Counted from the first letter of the stretch, positions 9,443 to 19,057 are shown. The stretch is DNA of 64,000 bases from Natronorubrum halophilum (GCF_003670115.1 NZ_QQTY01000002.1:744001-808000); one strand, 5' to 3'. Notes: generated by a model from the letters alone, not told the origin. Numbers and translations: made by a program.

Positions 9443-10680
9443 ATGCTTCAATCGGGTATCGAGGACCGACTGCGCGAGACGCACCTCCGGGACGGCTCCC
9501 TCTACCCGGCGTACGACTCGTTTTGCTTCGCGAACGTCCCGCACACCGTCGCGTCGCTCCTGGGCGCGGAAACGGGGCGGACGCTTCCCGACGAGGCGCT
9601 CGCAGGCGTCGAAACCGACGTCGAGACCGTCGTGGTCGTCCTGCTGGACGGCCTCGGACTGAACCGGTGGAAGAGCGGTCGGGGCGACGTCCCGTTCCTC
9701 GAGCGGTTCACCGAGCGCGGCACCGTCACGCCGCTGACGTCGGTCTACCCGTCTGAGACCGCGGCGGCGATGACGACCTACCACACGGGGTCGCTGCCTG
9801 CGGATCACGGCGTGATCGGGTGGAACGTCTACGAACCGAGCGTCGGAACGTCGTTCGAAGCCCTGCCCTTTGCGACCAAGGACGGCAAAGCGCCCGCGGG
9901 GCTCGAGCCCGAGGACGTTGCCGACGCCGCTCCGTGGATCGAGAGTCTCGAGCGCGACGTCGACGTCCGCTACGTCACGGGCTTCCCCGAGGACGACGCG
10001 TTCGTGACGAACCACGAGTACGAGGCCCTCGACGACCTCGGCGCGCCCCTCGAGCGAGCGGTCGACGCGGCCGACGCACCCGCCTACGTCTTCGCGTACG
10101 TGCCCCACCTCGACGCCGCCGCTCACCGACACGGGAGACGTCGGACGAGTACCGAGAGACGCTCGCGGACGCGTGTACGCAGCTCGAACGCGCGTTCGCG
10201 AGCGTCGATCCGGAGACCGCCGCCGAGACGCTGGTGCTCGTCACGGCCGACCACGGCCACGTCGACACCGACCCGGAGCGAAACGTCGACCTGACCGATT
10301 TCGACGCGCTCGAGGACGGTCTCGAGCGCGACCCCGACGGGGAGCCGATCCGCTACGCGGGGAGTCCGCGCAACGTCCACCTGCACCTGCGGGACGGGAC
10401 CGTCGAGCGCGTCCGCGAGGAACTGACCGATCGGCTCGACGCCCGCGTCTTTCGGCGCGAGACCGTCCTCGAAGGCGACCTGTTCGGCGACTGTGCGCCC
10501 TCCGAGACGTTCCGGCGCCGACTCGGCGACCTTGTCGTCAGCCACCGTGAGCTGGGCGTCTGGTACGGCGGCGCGTACGAACCCGACGAACTCGACCTCG
10601 TGGGGATGCACGGCGGACTCCACCCCGACGAGATGCTCGTACCGTTCGCGGCGTGCCGGCTCTCGGCGCTGCGGGAGTGA
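9443..10680 (+). pseudogene. Type I phosphodiesterase/nucleotide pyrophosphatase family, frameshifted
   Basis: The first reading frame runs from ATG 9443 and carries VVVLLDGLGLNRW (metal Asp), TSVYPSETAAAMTTYHTG (nucleophile Thr) and AAAHRHG. From about 10133 the homology moves to another frame with ETSDEYRETLADA, VTADHGHVDTD and the C-terminus to stop 10678-10680. Inserting one G in the GGG at 10133-10135 joins them into a normal protein of about 412 residues of the alkaline phosphatase superfamily. So it is either a recent one-base deletion or a sequencing error; everything else is intact. A TTTTA box about 30 nt before the ATG suggests a leaderless promoter. Confidence 0.75.
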
Positions 10681-10796
10681 GTCCATAGGATAACGTGCGT
10701 AACCATATATACAGTTCAAGTTTACAATGGATGGAAAACTCAGTGGACACTTACCGATGTACCTAGCTATATGTGGTCGCACGAACGTGATAAACC

Positions 10797-11939
10797 ATGG
10801 TAGATACCACGCCGGTAATCGTTAGCGCGGTGCGAACGGCACAGGGCAGGGAAGACGGCGCGCTCGCCGAGTTCCGCAGCGAGGACCTCTCGATCCCGCT
10901 GGTCAACGAGATGCTCGCGGAGACGGGGCTGTCGGGTGACGACATCGACGACCTGATGTGGGGTTGTGCACAGCAACGCGACGAGCAGCGGGCGAACGTC
11001 GCCCGACAGATCGCCCTCTTCTCGGATCTCGGGGAGGGCGTCCCGGCGACGACGATCGACCGCCAGTGTGCCTCCTCCGCGCAGGCGATCATCAGCGCCG
11101 CGGACTCGATCGCCGCGGGGCGCCAGCAGGCGGTGTTCGCCGGCGGCGTCGAGAGCATGAGTCGCGTAAAGATGGGCTCCGCAGAGAGCGGGAGCATGCA
11201 CCCGAAACTCGACGAGGAGTACGGCATGGAGAACCTCCAGATGGGGATGACCGCGGAGAAGGTTGCCGAGAAGTACGACGTCTCCCGCGAGGAACAGGAC
11301 GAGTACGGCGCGCGGAGCCAGCAGCGCGCCGTCGAGGCCACCGAGGAAGGCAAATTCGACGACGAGATCGTCCCCCTCGAGACCGAAGACGGGACTCACG
11401 ACGAGGACGAGGGCCTGCGTCCCGGGACCACGGCCGAGAAACTCACCGAACTTCCCTCCGTGTTCAAAGAAGACGGCACCGTCACGCCCGGCAACGCCTC
11501 CCAGATCGCCGACGGTGCGGCGGGCGTTCTCCTGACCAGTCGCGAGTTCGCCGACGAGAACGATCTCGCAGTCCTCGCCGAAGTCGGCACGAGCTACGTC
11601 GCCGGCGTCGATCCGACCGAAATGGGCGTCGGCCCGGTCCCCGCGATGGAGGGGCTGCTCGAGCGCGCCGGCCGCGAGATCGACGACTACGGGCTCGTCG
11701 AGATCAACGAAGCGTTCGCCAGTCAGATGCTCTACTCCCAGCGGGAACTCGGCATTCCGGACGACCGACTGAACGTCAACGGCGGGGCGATCGCCATCGG
11801 CCACCCGCTGGGCTGCTCCGGCGCGCGCCTGCCCGTCACGCTGATCCACGAGATGAACCGTCGCGGCGTCGAGCGCGGGATCGCAACCGAGTGCGTCGGC
11901 TTCGGTCAGGGCGTGGCGATCGAGTTCGAACTGGCCTGA
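10797..11939 (+). CDS. Acetyl-CoA acetyltransferase (thiolase)
   Basis: 380 residues. Condenses or cleaves acetyl-CoA/acetoacetyl-CoA units in fatty acid, ketone or polyhydroxyalkanoate metabolism. The nucleophile Cys91 lies in [11 protein letters not shown]. The catalytic base region is [10 protein letters not shown], and the second Cys/His pair is in [13 protein letters not shown]. Length and order match the thiolase family. A TATA-like AGCTATATG lies about 25 nt upstream of the ATG. The gene stands alone between the phosphodiesterase and aroC, so context does not fix the pathway. Confidence 0.9.
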   Translation: MVDTTPVIVSAVRTAQGREDGALAEFRSEDLSIPLVNEMLAETGLSGDDIDDLMWGCAQQRDEQRANVARQIALFSDLGEGVPATTIDRQCASSAQAIISAADSIAAGRQQAVFAGGVESMSRVKMGSAESGSMHPKLDEEYGMENLQMGMTAEKVAEKYDVSREEQDEYGARSQQRAVEATEEGKFDDEIVPLETEDGTHDEDEGLRPGTTAEKLTELPSVFKEDGTVTPGNASQIADGAAGVLLTSREFADENDLAVLAEVGTSYVAGVDPTEMGVGPVPAMEGLLERAGREIDDYGLVEINEAFASQMLYSQRELGIPDDRLNVNGGAIAIGHPLGCSGARLPVTLIHEMNRRGVERGIATECVGFGQGVAIEFELA

Positions 11940-12018
11940 GGCGACTCGAGCGTGGGTCCGGTGGTCCCGCCGACCGAACCCTGCACCGCTAAGTGTCCCC
12001 ATCCCCGAGAGTGGCGTA

Positions 12019-13170
12019 ATGAACGGCAACCGCTTCGGTCGCCTCTTTCAGGTGACCACGTTCGGCGAGAGCCACGGGGAGGCGATGGGCTGTACCGTCT
12101 CGGGGTGCCCCGCCGGCCTCGAACTCTCCGAAGAGGACATTCAGGAGGATCTGGACCGTCGGAAACCCGGGCAATCGATGATCACGACCAGTCGCGGCGA
12201 ACCCGACGCCGTCTCGATCAAATCGGGCGTCCAGGACGGCTACACGACGGGGACGCCGATCGGGCTGATCATCCAGAATAAGGACGCGCGCTCGGGCAAG
12301 TACGAACCGTTCATCACCGCGCCGCGGCCCAGCCACGGCGACTTCACCTACTCGGCGAAGTTCGGCACCCGCAACTGGGGCGGCGGCGGCCGCTCCTCCG
12401 CGCGCGAGACGGTCAACTGGGTCGCCGCGGGAGCTATCGCGAAGAAGCTGCTCTCCCAGGAAGGTATCACGCTCAAGGCCCACGTGAACCAGATCGGCGA
12501 CGTCGAGGCACCCGAGGTGAGTTTCGAGGAGATCCTCGAGCACAGCGAGGAGAACGACGTGCGGTGTGCCCACCCCGAATCGGCCGAGGAGATGCAGGAC
12601 CTGATCGCCGACTACCAGGAAGAGGGCGACTCCATCGGCGGGAGCATCTACTTCGAAGCGCGGGGCGTCCCCGTCGGTCTCGGCGCGCCGCGGTTCGACT
12701 CCCTCTCGGCGAGGCTCGGGCAGGCGATGATGGCGGTCCCGGCGACGACGGCCTTTGAGTTCGGCCTCGGCACCGAAGCCGCCGAGTGGACCGGGAAGGG
12801 TCGCAACGACGACTGGGAGTTCGATGACGGTGGCGACCCGACGCCCGTCGAGAACGATCATGGCGGGATTCAGGGCGGCATCTCGAGCGGCGAGCCGATC
12901 TACGGCGAAGTGACGCTCCACGCGCCCACGTCGATCCCGAAGAGCCAGCAGACGGCCGACTGGGAGACGGGGGAACTCAAAGAGGAGAAGGTCATCGGCC
13001 GTCACGACCCCGTCCTGCCGCCCCGCGGCGTGCCGGTCGTTGAGGCGATGCTCGCGCTCACCCTCGTGGACTTCATGCTGTTGTCGGGCCGGCTGAACCC
13101 GGACCGCGTCGACGGAAAGCCCGGCGAGTACGACACGGACTACCACCCGAGCAACCCGCAAAACGAGTAG
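12019..13170 (+). CDS. aroC: Chorismate synthase
   Basis: 383 residues, normal length. Converts EPSP to chorismate, last common step of aromatic amino acid synthesis, using reduced FMN. The signature GNRFGRLFQVTTFGESHGEA is at the start, GGGRSSARETVNWVAAGAIA in the middle, and the C-terminal RHDPVLPPRGVPVVEAM is present. With aroA and tyrA it makes a loose aromatic cluster split by unrelated genes, so each is probably transcribed on its own. Confidence 0.96.
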   Translation: MNGNRFGRLFQVTTFGESHGEAMGCTVSGCPAGLELSEEDIQEDLDRRKPGQSMITTSRGEPDAVSIKSGVQDGYTTGTPIGLIIQNKDARSGKYEPFITAPRPSHGDFTYSAKFGTRNWGGGGRSSARETVNWVAAGAIAKKLLSQEGITLKAHVNQIGDVEAPEVSFEEILEHSEENDVRCAHPESAEEMQDLIADYQEEGDSIGGSIYFEARGVPVGLGAPRFDSLSARLGQAMMAVPATTAFEFGLGTEAAEWTGKGRNDDWEFDDGGDPTPVENDHGGIQGGISSGEPIYGEVTLHAPTSIPKSQQTADWETGELKEEKVIGRHDPVLPPRGVPVVEAMLALTLVDFMLLSGRLNPDRVDGKPGEYDTDYHPSNPQNE

Positions 13171-13253
13171 GCGTATCGGACGGGGTCGGTGTGATCTTGA
13201 TGGGCGGTGTGCCTCGAGGAAAGGCTAGTGGTCGTTCGGCGCGAACCGATACT

Positions 13254-13688
13254 ATGGAAGCCCATATTCTCGTCCCCGTCGACGCCTCGTCCAGTTCCGA
13301 GAACGCCTTTGACTACGTCTTAGCGGAGATGCCGGAGCCGAGGATAACCCTTCTGCACGTGCTCAACCCGCTCACCCTGTTCAACTACCCGACCGCCGAG
13401 GGGTTCGATTTTGAGAGGGCGAAAGGAACGGAACGAGAGCGGCGTGAAGCCGTCCGGGAGATCTTCGAGCGGTACCGCGACAAGGATGAGGCGCGTGATC
13501 GAGAGATCGAGGCGGTCATCCAAGCGGGGCATCCCGCGGAGAAGATCCTCGAGTACGCCGAAACCGAGGACGTGGACCACATCGCGATGGGAAGCCGTGA
13601 TCGGAGCAAACTTGAGGAGGCAGTACTCGGGAGCGTAGCCAGGGGCGTCGTGAAGCGCTCGACGGTCCCCGTGACAATCGTCCCGTAA
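13254..13688 (+). CDS. Universal stress protein (UspA family)
   Basis: 144 residues from ATG 13254 (MEAHILVPVDASSSSENAF). A longer open frame upstream has no family similarity. Single USP domain. The nucleotide-binding region reads GSRDRSKLEEAVLGSVARGV, where the usual G-x2-G spacing is broken (Asp in place of the second Gly), so ATP binding may be weak. The C-terminus STVPVTIVP is canonical. It lies directly upstream of the dehydrogenase operon but has its own stop and about 118 bp to the next promoter. Confidence 0.85.
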   Translation: MEAHILVPVDASSSSENAFDYVLAEMPEPRITLLHVLNPLTLFNYPTAEGFDFERAKGTERERREAVREIFERYRDKDEARDREIEAVIQAGHPAEKILEYAETEDVDHIAMGSRDRSKLEEAVLGSVARGVVKRSTVPVTIVP

Positions 13689-13770
13689 ATCGATGCGAAA
13701 CGCGATCGATTTCGGCGAACGTACCTGCCGCACTGAATAGACGGTGGTACCATCATGTGGTGTCTGCTAG

Positions 13771-13780
13771 TATTTATTAT
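13771..13780 (+). promoter_or_regulatory. TATA box of the E1 operon
   Basis: TATTTATTAT lies about 30 nt before ATG 13807 and about 22 nt before GTG 13798. This is the usual haloarchaeal spacing for a nearly leaderless transcript and supports ATG 13807 as start. Confidence 0.6.
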
Positions 13781-13806
13781 GCGGGTCGTGGTAACGTGTG
13801 ACGACC

Positions 13807-14889
13807 ATGGCAGATTTCGACCTGGAGAGCGCGGAGGGAAGACTCGAGGCGCTGCGCCGAATGGTGACTATCCGCGCCTTCGACGAGGAGGCGGGGGATC
13901 GATTCGCCGACGGCGAGATACCGGGGTTCGTTCACCTCTACATCGGCGAGGAGGCGGTCGGCGTCGGGACCTGCGCGGCGCTCGAGTCAGACGACTACAT
14001 CGCGAGCACGCACCGCGGCCACGGCCACTGTATCGCGAAGGGATTGGACCCGAAGCTGATGATGGCCGAACTCTACGGCAAGGCCGACGGCTACTGCAAC
14101 GGGAAGGGCGGATCGATGCACATCGCCGACGTCGACGCCGGCATGCTCGGCGCGAACGGCATCGTCGGCGCGGGGCCGCCCCTGGCCACCGGCGCGGCGC
14201 TGACCATCGACTACCAGGACCGCGATCAGGTCGCGGTCTCCTTTTGCGGCGACGGCGCGGTCGCACAGGGGCAGGTCCACGAGGCCATCAACCTGGCGGC
14301 GACGTGGGACCTGCCGGCCGTTTTCGTCGTCGAGAACAACGGCTACGGCGAGGCGACGCCGCTGGACAAACAGCACAACGTCGAGAACCTGAGCGACACC
14401 GCCCAGGCCTACGACATTCCGGGATTGACCGTCGACGGAATGGACGTGACCGCCGTCGCGGAGGCCGTCGCGGAGGCTCGAGCGCGCGCCCGCGCCGGCG
14501 ACGGGCCGACGTTCATCGAGGCGAAGACCTACCGCTACCGCGGCCACTACGAGGGCGACGAAGAGCCCTACCGCGACGCCGACGAGATCGAGCGCTGGAA
14601 GGACAGAGACCCGATCGAGTCGTTCAAACGGCGGTTGATCGACCGCGGCGAACTGACCGAAGACGAGTTCGACGACCTGCAGGCCGAGGTCGACGCGATC
14701 ATCGAGGAGGCCTGCGCGTACGCCGAGGAAGCGCCCGCGCCGTCGCCCGCCGAGGCTTACGACGATATGTTCGTCGACACGCCGCCGGAGATCGAACGGT
14801 TCGCGGAGGCGGCGCGGACGCAGACGGACGGCGGACGTGCCGGGTACGGGAGCGGCGACGACACCGACGGCGACCACAGAGGTGACTGA
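13807..14889 (+). CDS. Thiamine-dependent 2-oxoacid (pyruvate/acetoin) dehydrogenase E1 alpha
   Basis: 360 residues. With the next gene forms the E1 decarboxylase that passes an acyl group to lipoylated E2. The thiamine diphosphate motif is complete: GDGAVAQGQVHEAINLAA to VENN. HRGHGHCIAKG and GKGGSMHI are the usual substrate-loop motifs of the acetoin/pyruvate E1 alpha branch. The C-terminus is Gly/Asp-rich. The start is set by the TATA box at 13771. The next gene starts two bases after the stop, and an AcoX-like gene follows, so an acetoin-dehydrogenase-like (aco) role is as likely as pyruvate dehydrogenase. Confidence 0.9.
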   Translation: MADFDLESAEGRLEALRRMVTIRAFDEEAGDRFADGEIPGFVHLYIGEEAVGVGTCAALESDDYIASTHRGHGHCIAKGLDPKLMMAELYGKADGYCNGKGGSMHIADVDAGMLGANGIVGAGPPLATGAALTIDYQDRDQVAVSFCGDGAVAQGQVHEAINLAATWDLPAVFVVENNGYGEATPLDKQHNVENLSDTAQAYDIPGLTVDGMDVTAVAEAVAEARARARAGDGPTFIEAKTYRYRGHYEGDEEPYRDADEIERWKDRDPIESFKRRLIDRGELTEDEFDDLQAEVDAIIEEACAYAEEAPAPSPAEAYDDMFVDTPPEIERFAEAARTQTDGGRAGYGSGDDTDGDHRGD

Positions 14890-14891
14890 TC

Positions 14892-15896
14892 ATGGCACAA
14901 ACGGAACTCGAGCGAGCGGAAGAGACCGAGACGATGACCGTCCGCGAGGCCATCCGACTGGCCCTGCGAGAGGAACTCGAGCGCGACGAGGACGTCTACC
15001 TGATGGGCGAGGACGTCGGCCTGTTCGGCGGCGTCCTCGAGGTGACCGGCGACCTCTACGAGGACTTCGGCGAGGAGCGCGTCCGGGATACCCCGATCAG
15101 CGAGGCCGGATTCATGGGTGCCGCGACCGGATCGGCGGCGACCGGCGCGCGCCCGGTCGTCGAGCTCATGTTCTCGGACTTCGCGGGCGTCTCGATGGAA
15201 CAGATCATGAACCAGATGGCGAAGATGCGCTACATGTTCGGCGGGAAGGCGGAGATGCCGGTCACCGTTCGGACCACCGAGGGCGGCGGTATGGGTGCCG
15301 CGAGCCAGCACTCGGGGACGATCCACAGCTGGATCGCCCACTTCCCGGGTCTGAAGGCGGTCGCGCCCGGCACCCCCGAAAGTGCGAAGGGGCTGACGAA
15401 GGCCGCCATCCGCTCGGACGATCCGGTGTTCGTCTTCGAGAACAAGATGATCTACGAGCAACGCGGCGAGGTCCCGACGGACGAGGACTTCGTTGCCCCG
15501 CTGGGAGCGGCCGCCGTCGAACGCGAGGGCGAGGACGTCACCGTCGTCGCGACTCAACGACTCGTCGGCGAATCGCTCGAGACGGCCGACGACCTCGCGG
15601 GCGACGTGAGCGTCGAGGTGATCGACCCGCGCTCGCTGTACCCCCTCGACACGGAGACGATCGTCGAGAGCGTCCGCAAGACGGGGCGGCTGATCGTCGC
15701 CGACGAGAGCCCGCTGTCGTACGGCACGCACGCCGAAATCGTCGCCCGCGTCCAGGAGGAGGCCTTCTTCAGCCTCGACGCGCCGATCCAGCGCGTCGGG
15801 ACGCCCGACACGCACATTCCGTTCAGCCCGACGCTCGAGCAGGAGGTCCTCCCCTCCGGCGACGACGTCAGAGACGCGATCGATCTGCTCACCTGA
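14892..15896 (+). CDS. 2-oxoacid (pyruvate/acetoin) dehydrogenase E1 beta
   Basis: 334 residues, full length. Transketolase pyrimidine-binding domain (EAIRLALREELERDEDVYLMGEDVG, then FGEERVRDTPISEAGFMGAA) and a C-terminal transketolase domain (GEDVTVVATQRLV, EVIDPRSLYPLDTETI). The phosphorylation-independent bacterial type is expected. Two bases separate it from E1 alpha, and 13 bases separate it from the AcoX-like gene, so the three form one operon. Substrate specificity (pyruvate, acetoin, branched 2-oxoacid) cannot be read from the sequence. Confidence 0.92.
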   Translation: MAQTELERAEETETMTVREAIRLALREELERDEDVYLMGEDVGLFGGVLEVTGDLYEDFGEERVRDTPISEAGFMGAATGSAATGARPVVELMFSDFAGVSMEQIMNQMAKMRYMFGGKAEMPVTVRTTEGGGMGAASQHSGTIHSWIAHFPGLKAVAPGTPESAKGLTKAAIRSDDPVFVFENKMIYEQRGEVPTDEDFVAPLGAAAVEREGEDVTVVATQRLVGESLETADDLAGDVSVEVIDPRSLYPLDTETIVESVRKTGRLIVADESPLSYGTHAEIVARVQEEAFFSLDAPIQRVGTPDTHIPFSPTLEQEVLPSGDDVRDAIDLLT

Positions 15897-15909
15897 GAGG
15901 AATCGAGCA

Positions 15910-16959
15910 GTGACACGCCCACGCGTCGGCGTGATCGCGAATCCCGCCGCGGGCCGCGACATCCGCCGACTTACCGGCGGCGCGAGCGTCGTGGACAACT
16001 ACGCGAAACGGCGGGTCGCCGAGTGCGTCTTGGAGGGGCTGACCGTCGCGGTCGACCGCGCGGAGGCCGCGTTCATGCCGGATCGAGCGGGTATCGCCCG
16101 CCACGCCATCACCGAATCACCGCCGGAAGTCGATGCGAGCGCGCTCGAGATGCCGGTCGAGAGCTCTGCAGCCGACACCCGTACGGCGGCGGCCCGGTTC
16201 CGGGACGGAGCGGACGCCGTCGACGTTGCGATCGTTCTCGGCGGCGACGGCACGACCAGAGACGTCTCCCTCGAGATCGGCGACGTGCCGATCGTGTCGG
16301 TCTCGACCGGAACGAACAACGTCGTTCCCACGCCGGTCGACGGCACCGTCGCCGGCGTCGCGGCGGGGCTGATCGCGAGCGGTGTCGTCTCCCCGGACGA
16401 GGCGACCTCGCGTCACGGGCTGGTCGAGGCGCGGGCGGAGACGCCCGCCGGCGAGCGCGAACTGACCGGGCTCGCGACGCTCGAGGTTTCCTCGCAGTCG
16501 TTCGTCGGAACGCGCGCGCTCCTCGATGCGAGCGACCTGCGGGGAGGCGTCGTTTCGCGCGCGCACCCTGGAGACATCGGCCTCGCAGCCATCGCTGGCT
16601 CCATCGAACCGGTGGAACCCGACGAACCCGGCGGGATCGGCCTCCGGCTCACCGACCCGGCGGACGCCTCTCGAACGGTTCGGGCGGTACTCGCACCGGG
16701 CGTGACCGCGACCGTCGGTATCGAGGCCGTAGAACGCCTCGAGTGGAACGAGCCCGTCCGCTTCGAGATCCCGGACGGCGTCGTCGGGGCTGACGGCGAA
16801 CGAGAACTCGAGCTGACAGACGCGGCGGTCGAGTTCGCGCCCGTTCCCGACGGTCCGCGGCTCGTCGACGTGGACGCGACGCTCGAGGCGGGCGCGCGAG
16901 CCGGTGCGCTCGAGGCAGATCGGATGCCGATCGAGGAGGACCGAGAGAACGCCGAGTAG
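15910..16959 (+). CDS. AcoX / ATP-NAD kinase-like protein
   Basis: 349 residues with GTG start at 15910. The N-terminus VGVIANPAAGRDIRRL and the internal VLGGDGTTRDVS with VSTGTNNVVPTP are the NAD-kinase-fold signatures, in the arrangement seen in AcoX proteins of bacterial acetoin operons. AcoX is not needed for acetoin dehydrogenase activity in vitro, and its substrate is unknown. Position third in the E1 operon supports the acetoin-like reading. The gene is convergent with the E2-OsmC gene, 8 bp between stop codons. Confidence 0.8.
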   Translation: MTRPRVGVIANPAAGRDIRRLTGGASVVDNYAKRRVAECVLEGLTVAVDRAEAAFMPDRAGIARHAITESPPEVDASALEMPVESSAADTRTAAARFRDGADAVDVAIVLGGDGTTRDVSLEIGDVPIVSVSTGTNNVVPTPVDGTVAGVAAGLIASGVVSPDEATSRHGLVEARAETPAGERELTGLATLEVSSQSFVGTRALLDASDLRGGVVSRAHPGDIGLAAIAGSIEPVEPDEPGGIGLRLTDPADASRTVRAVLAPGVTATVGIEAVERLEWNEPVRFEIPDGVVGADGERELELTDAAVEFAPVPDGPRLVDVDATLEAGARAGALEADRMPIEEDRENAE

Positions 16960-16967
16960 AACCTCCC

Positions 16968-18824
16968 TCAGACGCGCTCCCAGGAGAGATCCAACTCGAG
17001 GTCCTCGCGGAGCAGTTGCGAGACGTGACAGCCGCGTTCGCCGATCGTGACGATGCGGTCGATCGTCTCGTCGTCGGCGTCGGTCTCGAGACGGACCGTC
17101 GGTTCGATGTGTTCGACGGAACCGCGGTCGGGCGCTCCTTCCGCCGTGACGTCGATCGCTCCGATCGCGACGTCGCGCTTTTCCGCCTGATAGCGGATGC
17201 TCAAGGAGAGACACGACGCGAGCGAGCCGAGGAAGACGTCGACCGGCGTCGGCCCGGTTTCCGCGCCCCCAGCCTCCTCGGGCTCGTCGTATCGCCACTC
17301 GAACGACCCCGCTTCGACGCGACCGCCCATTCCGTCGGGGTTGTGCGCCGTGACGCGTCGGCCCGGCATCTCCGTTTCCGTCGCCGTCGCGTCGCCGGCG
17401 TCGCTCGCCGAGCGGGGTACTTCGTCCGGGAGCAGCGACCACGGGTCCTCGACGTGCGAAACGAGCGACTCGAGAAAGCGCGCGGCGTCGGCCCCGTCGA
17501 CCACTCGGTGGTCGAACGAGAGGTCGAACGGGAGGTGACGTCGCCACGTCGGGGCGTCGTTCTCCCCGCGGACGGGTCGTTCCGCGATCGCGCCGACGCC
17601 GAGGATGGCGACCTGCGGCGGGTTGATGACGGGATCGAACGACTCCACGCCGAACACGCCGAGGTTCGTCACGGTGAACGTCCCACCGGATAGATCGCCC
17701 ATCGTGTACTCGCCGCTGGTCGCCCGCTCGACGAGTTCTCGCCGATTCTTCGCGATTTCCGTCAGCGACGAGCCGCCGACGTCCTCGAGCACCGGCGCGA
17801 TGAGCCCCTGTTCGATGTCGACGGCGACCCCGACGTTGTGATCTTCCCACAGTTGGTGGACGTCGTCTTCGAACGTCGCATTGAACGCGGGGTGCTCCGT
17901 GAGCGCCGCCGACACCGCGAGCAAGAGCACGTCCTGAATGGAGACGTCCGCCTCGAGGGCCTCATCCGCGGCCTCGGCGGCGGCGAGCAGTTCTTCCGCG
18001 TCGCCCTCGCGGGAGACGGTGACGTGGACGGCCTCGCGGTAGCTCTCACCCAACCTCGAGGCGATCGTTCGGCGCATGCCGTCGAACGGGCGCTCCTCGC
18101 GGAGCGTTCTGGCGTCGCCGCCGGATCCGACGGCGTCGGATCGTTCCGCCGCAGCTTCGACGTCTGCTGCGCCGATAGCCCCCTGATAGCCCGTTCCGTC
18201 GACGGTCGCGAGGTCGACGCCCAGTTCGTCGGCCCGTTGTATCGCCCGCGGTGAGGCCCGTACGTCGTCCGCAGACCCTTCCTCGGAACCGCCCGAGTCG
18301 GCCGCCGCTTCGACATCGTCTTCGCTGATCGCTCCCTGATAGCCCGTCCCCTCGACGGTCGTAAGGTCGACGTCCAGTTCGTCGGCTCGCTCCCGCGCTC
18401 GAGGCGACGCGCTGATCTTCCCGCCGTCGCCGGTTCGGCTCGATTCCGTCGAACCGTCCGTCTCGGCCGTCGACGAACTCGCTTGTGCGGGCTCAGCGGC
18501 CGACTTCTGTGGCTTCGTTTCGGGTTCGGCCTCCTGTTCCTCGAGATCGGCCGTCGCTTCCCCCTCGAGGTCGCTAATGTCCTCGTCGGCCGGCGCGATG
18601 ATACCGATGGGGGTTCCCGGCGGAACCGTACCGCCCGCTTCGAGATACACGCGGTGAAGGACCCCATTTTCGCGGGCGTCGACGTCGGCCACACTCTTCT
18701 CGGATTCCACTTCGACGACGGTCTCGCCCTCCGAAACCGCGTCTCCCTCGTCGACGTGCCACTCGAGGAGTTCTCCGCGCTCCATCTCCAGACCCAGCTT
18801 CGGCATCCTGACAATATATCCCAT
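16968..18824 (-). CDS. Lipoyl E2 acyltransferase with two E3-binding domains fused to OsmC
   Basis: 618 residues. Order: lipoyl domain 1-80 with lipoyl Lys43 in VESEKSVADV; acidic linker; two tandem E3-binding domains at about 138-175 and 189-226 (both carry ADEL-VDL-TV-GTGYQGAI); acyltransferase domain 245-460 with active site SFDHRVVDG (His439); then an OsmC-like domain 486-618. The OsmC part keeps both thiol-peroxidase cysteines, Cys538 (SLASCLS) and Cys599 (ERGCHVSQLL). ATG 18824 is chosen over 18839 because the TATA box at 18845-18856 predicts transcription starting at about 18825. It should be the E2 of the convergent E1 operon. No E3 gene lies in the window. Confidence 0.88.
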   Translation of the reverse strand: MGYIVRMPKLGLEMERGELLEWHVDEGDAVSEGETVVEVESEKSVADVDARENGVLHRVYLEAGGTVPPGTPIGIIAPADEDISDLEGEATADLEEQEAEPETKPQKSAAEPAQASSSTAETDGSTESSRTGDGGKISASPRARERADELDVDLTTVEGTGYQGAISEDDVEAAADSGGSEEGSADDVRASPRAIQRADELGVDLATVDGTGYQGAIGAADVEAAAERSDAVGSGGDARTLREERPFDGMRRTIASRLGESYREAVHVTVSREGDAEELLAAAEAADEALEADVSIQDVLLLAVSAALTEHPAFNATFEDDVHQLWEDHNVGVAVDIEQGLIAPVLEDVGGSSLTEIAKNRRELVERATSGEYTMGDLSGGTFTVTNLGVFGVESFDPVINPPQVAILGVGAIAERPVRGENDAPTWRRHLPFDLSFDHRVVDGADAARFLESLVSHVEDPWSLLPDEVPRSASDAGDATATETEMPGRRVTAHNPDGMGGRVEAGSFEWRYDEPEEAGGAETGPTPVDVFLGSLASCLSLSIRYQAEKRDVAIGAIDVTAEGAPDRGSVEHIEPTVRLETDADDETIDRIVTIGERGCHVSQLLREDLELDLSWERV

Positions 18825-18844
18825 GATATAGTGACTCAATATCT

Positions 18845-18856
18845 GATTATATAAAG
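18845..18856 (-). promoter_or_regulatory. TATA box of the E2-OsmC gene
   Basis: On the minus strand CTTTATATAATC lies about 26 nt before ATG 18824, a strong haloarchaeal TATA box. It lies too close to ATG 18839 for that codon to be transcribed, so it decides the start. Confidence 0.65.
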
Positions 18857-19033
18857 CGTCCCCTCGCTCGTGTCCTCACCGAATTCGTACGTTTCAAACT
18901 CCAAATAACATTATCGTTCCACAATGTCGCTCGGCTTTACCTACGAATTTCACGGTCGTTCATTCTTCACGATAGATCTATGTTAATGTATAGCAAAGGC
19001 TTTAGGGTAAGTGGGACAAAATTCCGGTACGGT

Positions 19034-19047
19034 TGGCCAACTGGCCA
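19034..19047. promoter_or_regulatory. Twin TGGCCA palindromes in the porA leader
   Basis: TGGCCA occurs at 19034-19039 and again at 19042-19047, two bases apart, just before ATG 19058. A TATA-like GGCTTTAGGG at about 19003-19012 would place the transcript start near these sites. They could be an operator for porAB control; no regulator is known to me for this motif. The remaining 18857-19033 holds the divergent promoters and nothing else I recognise. Confidence 0.35.
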
Positions 19048-19057
19048 CTGATCTACT

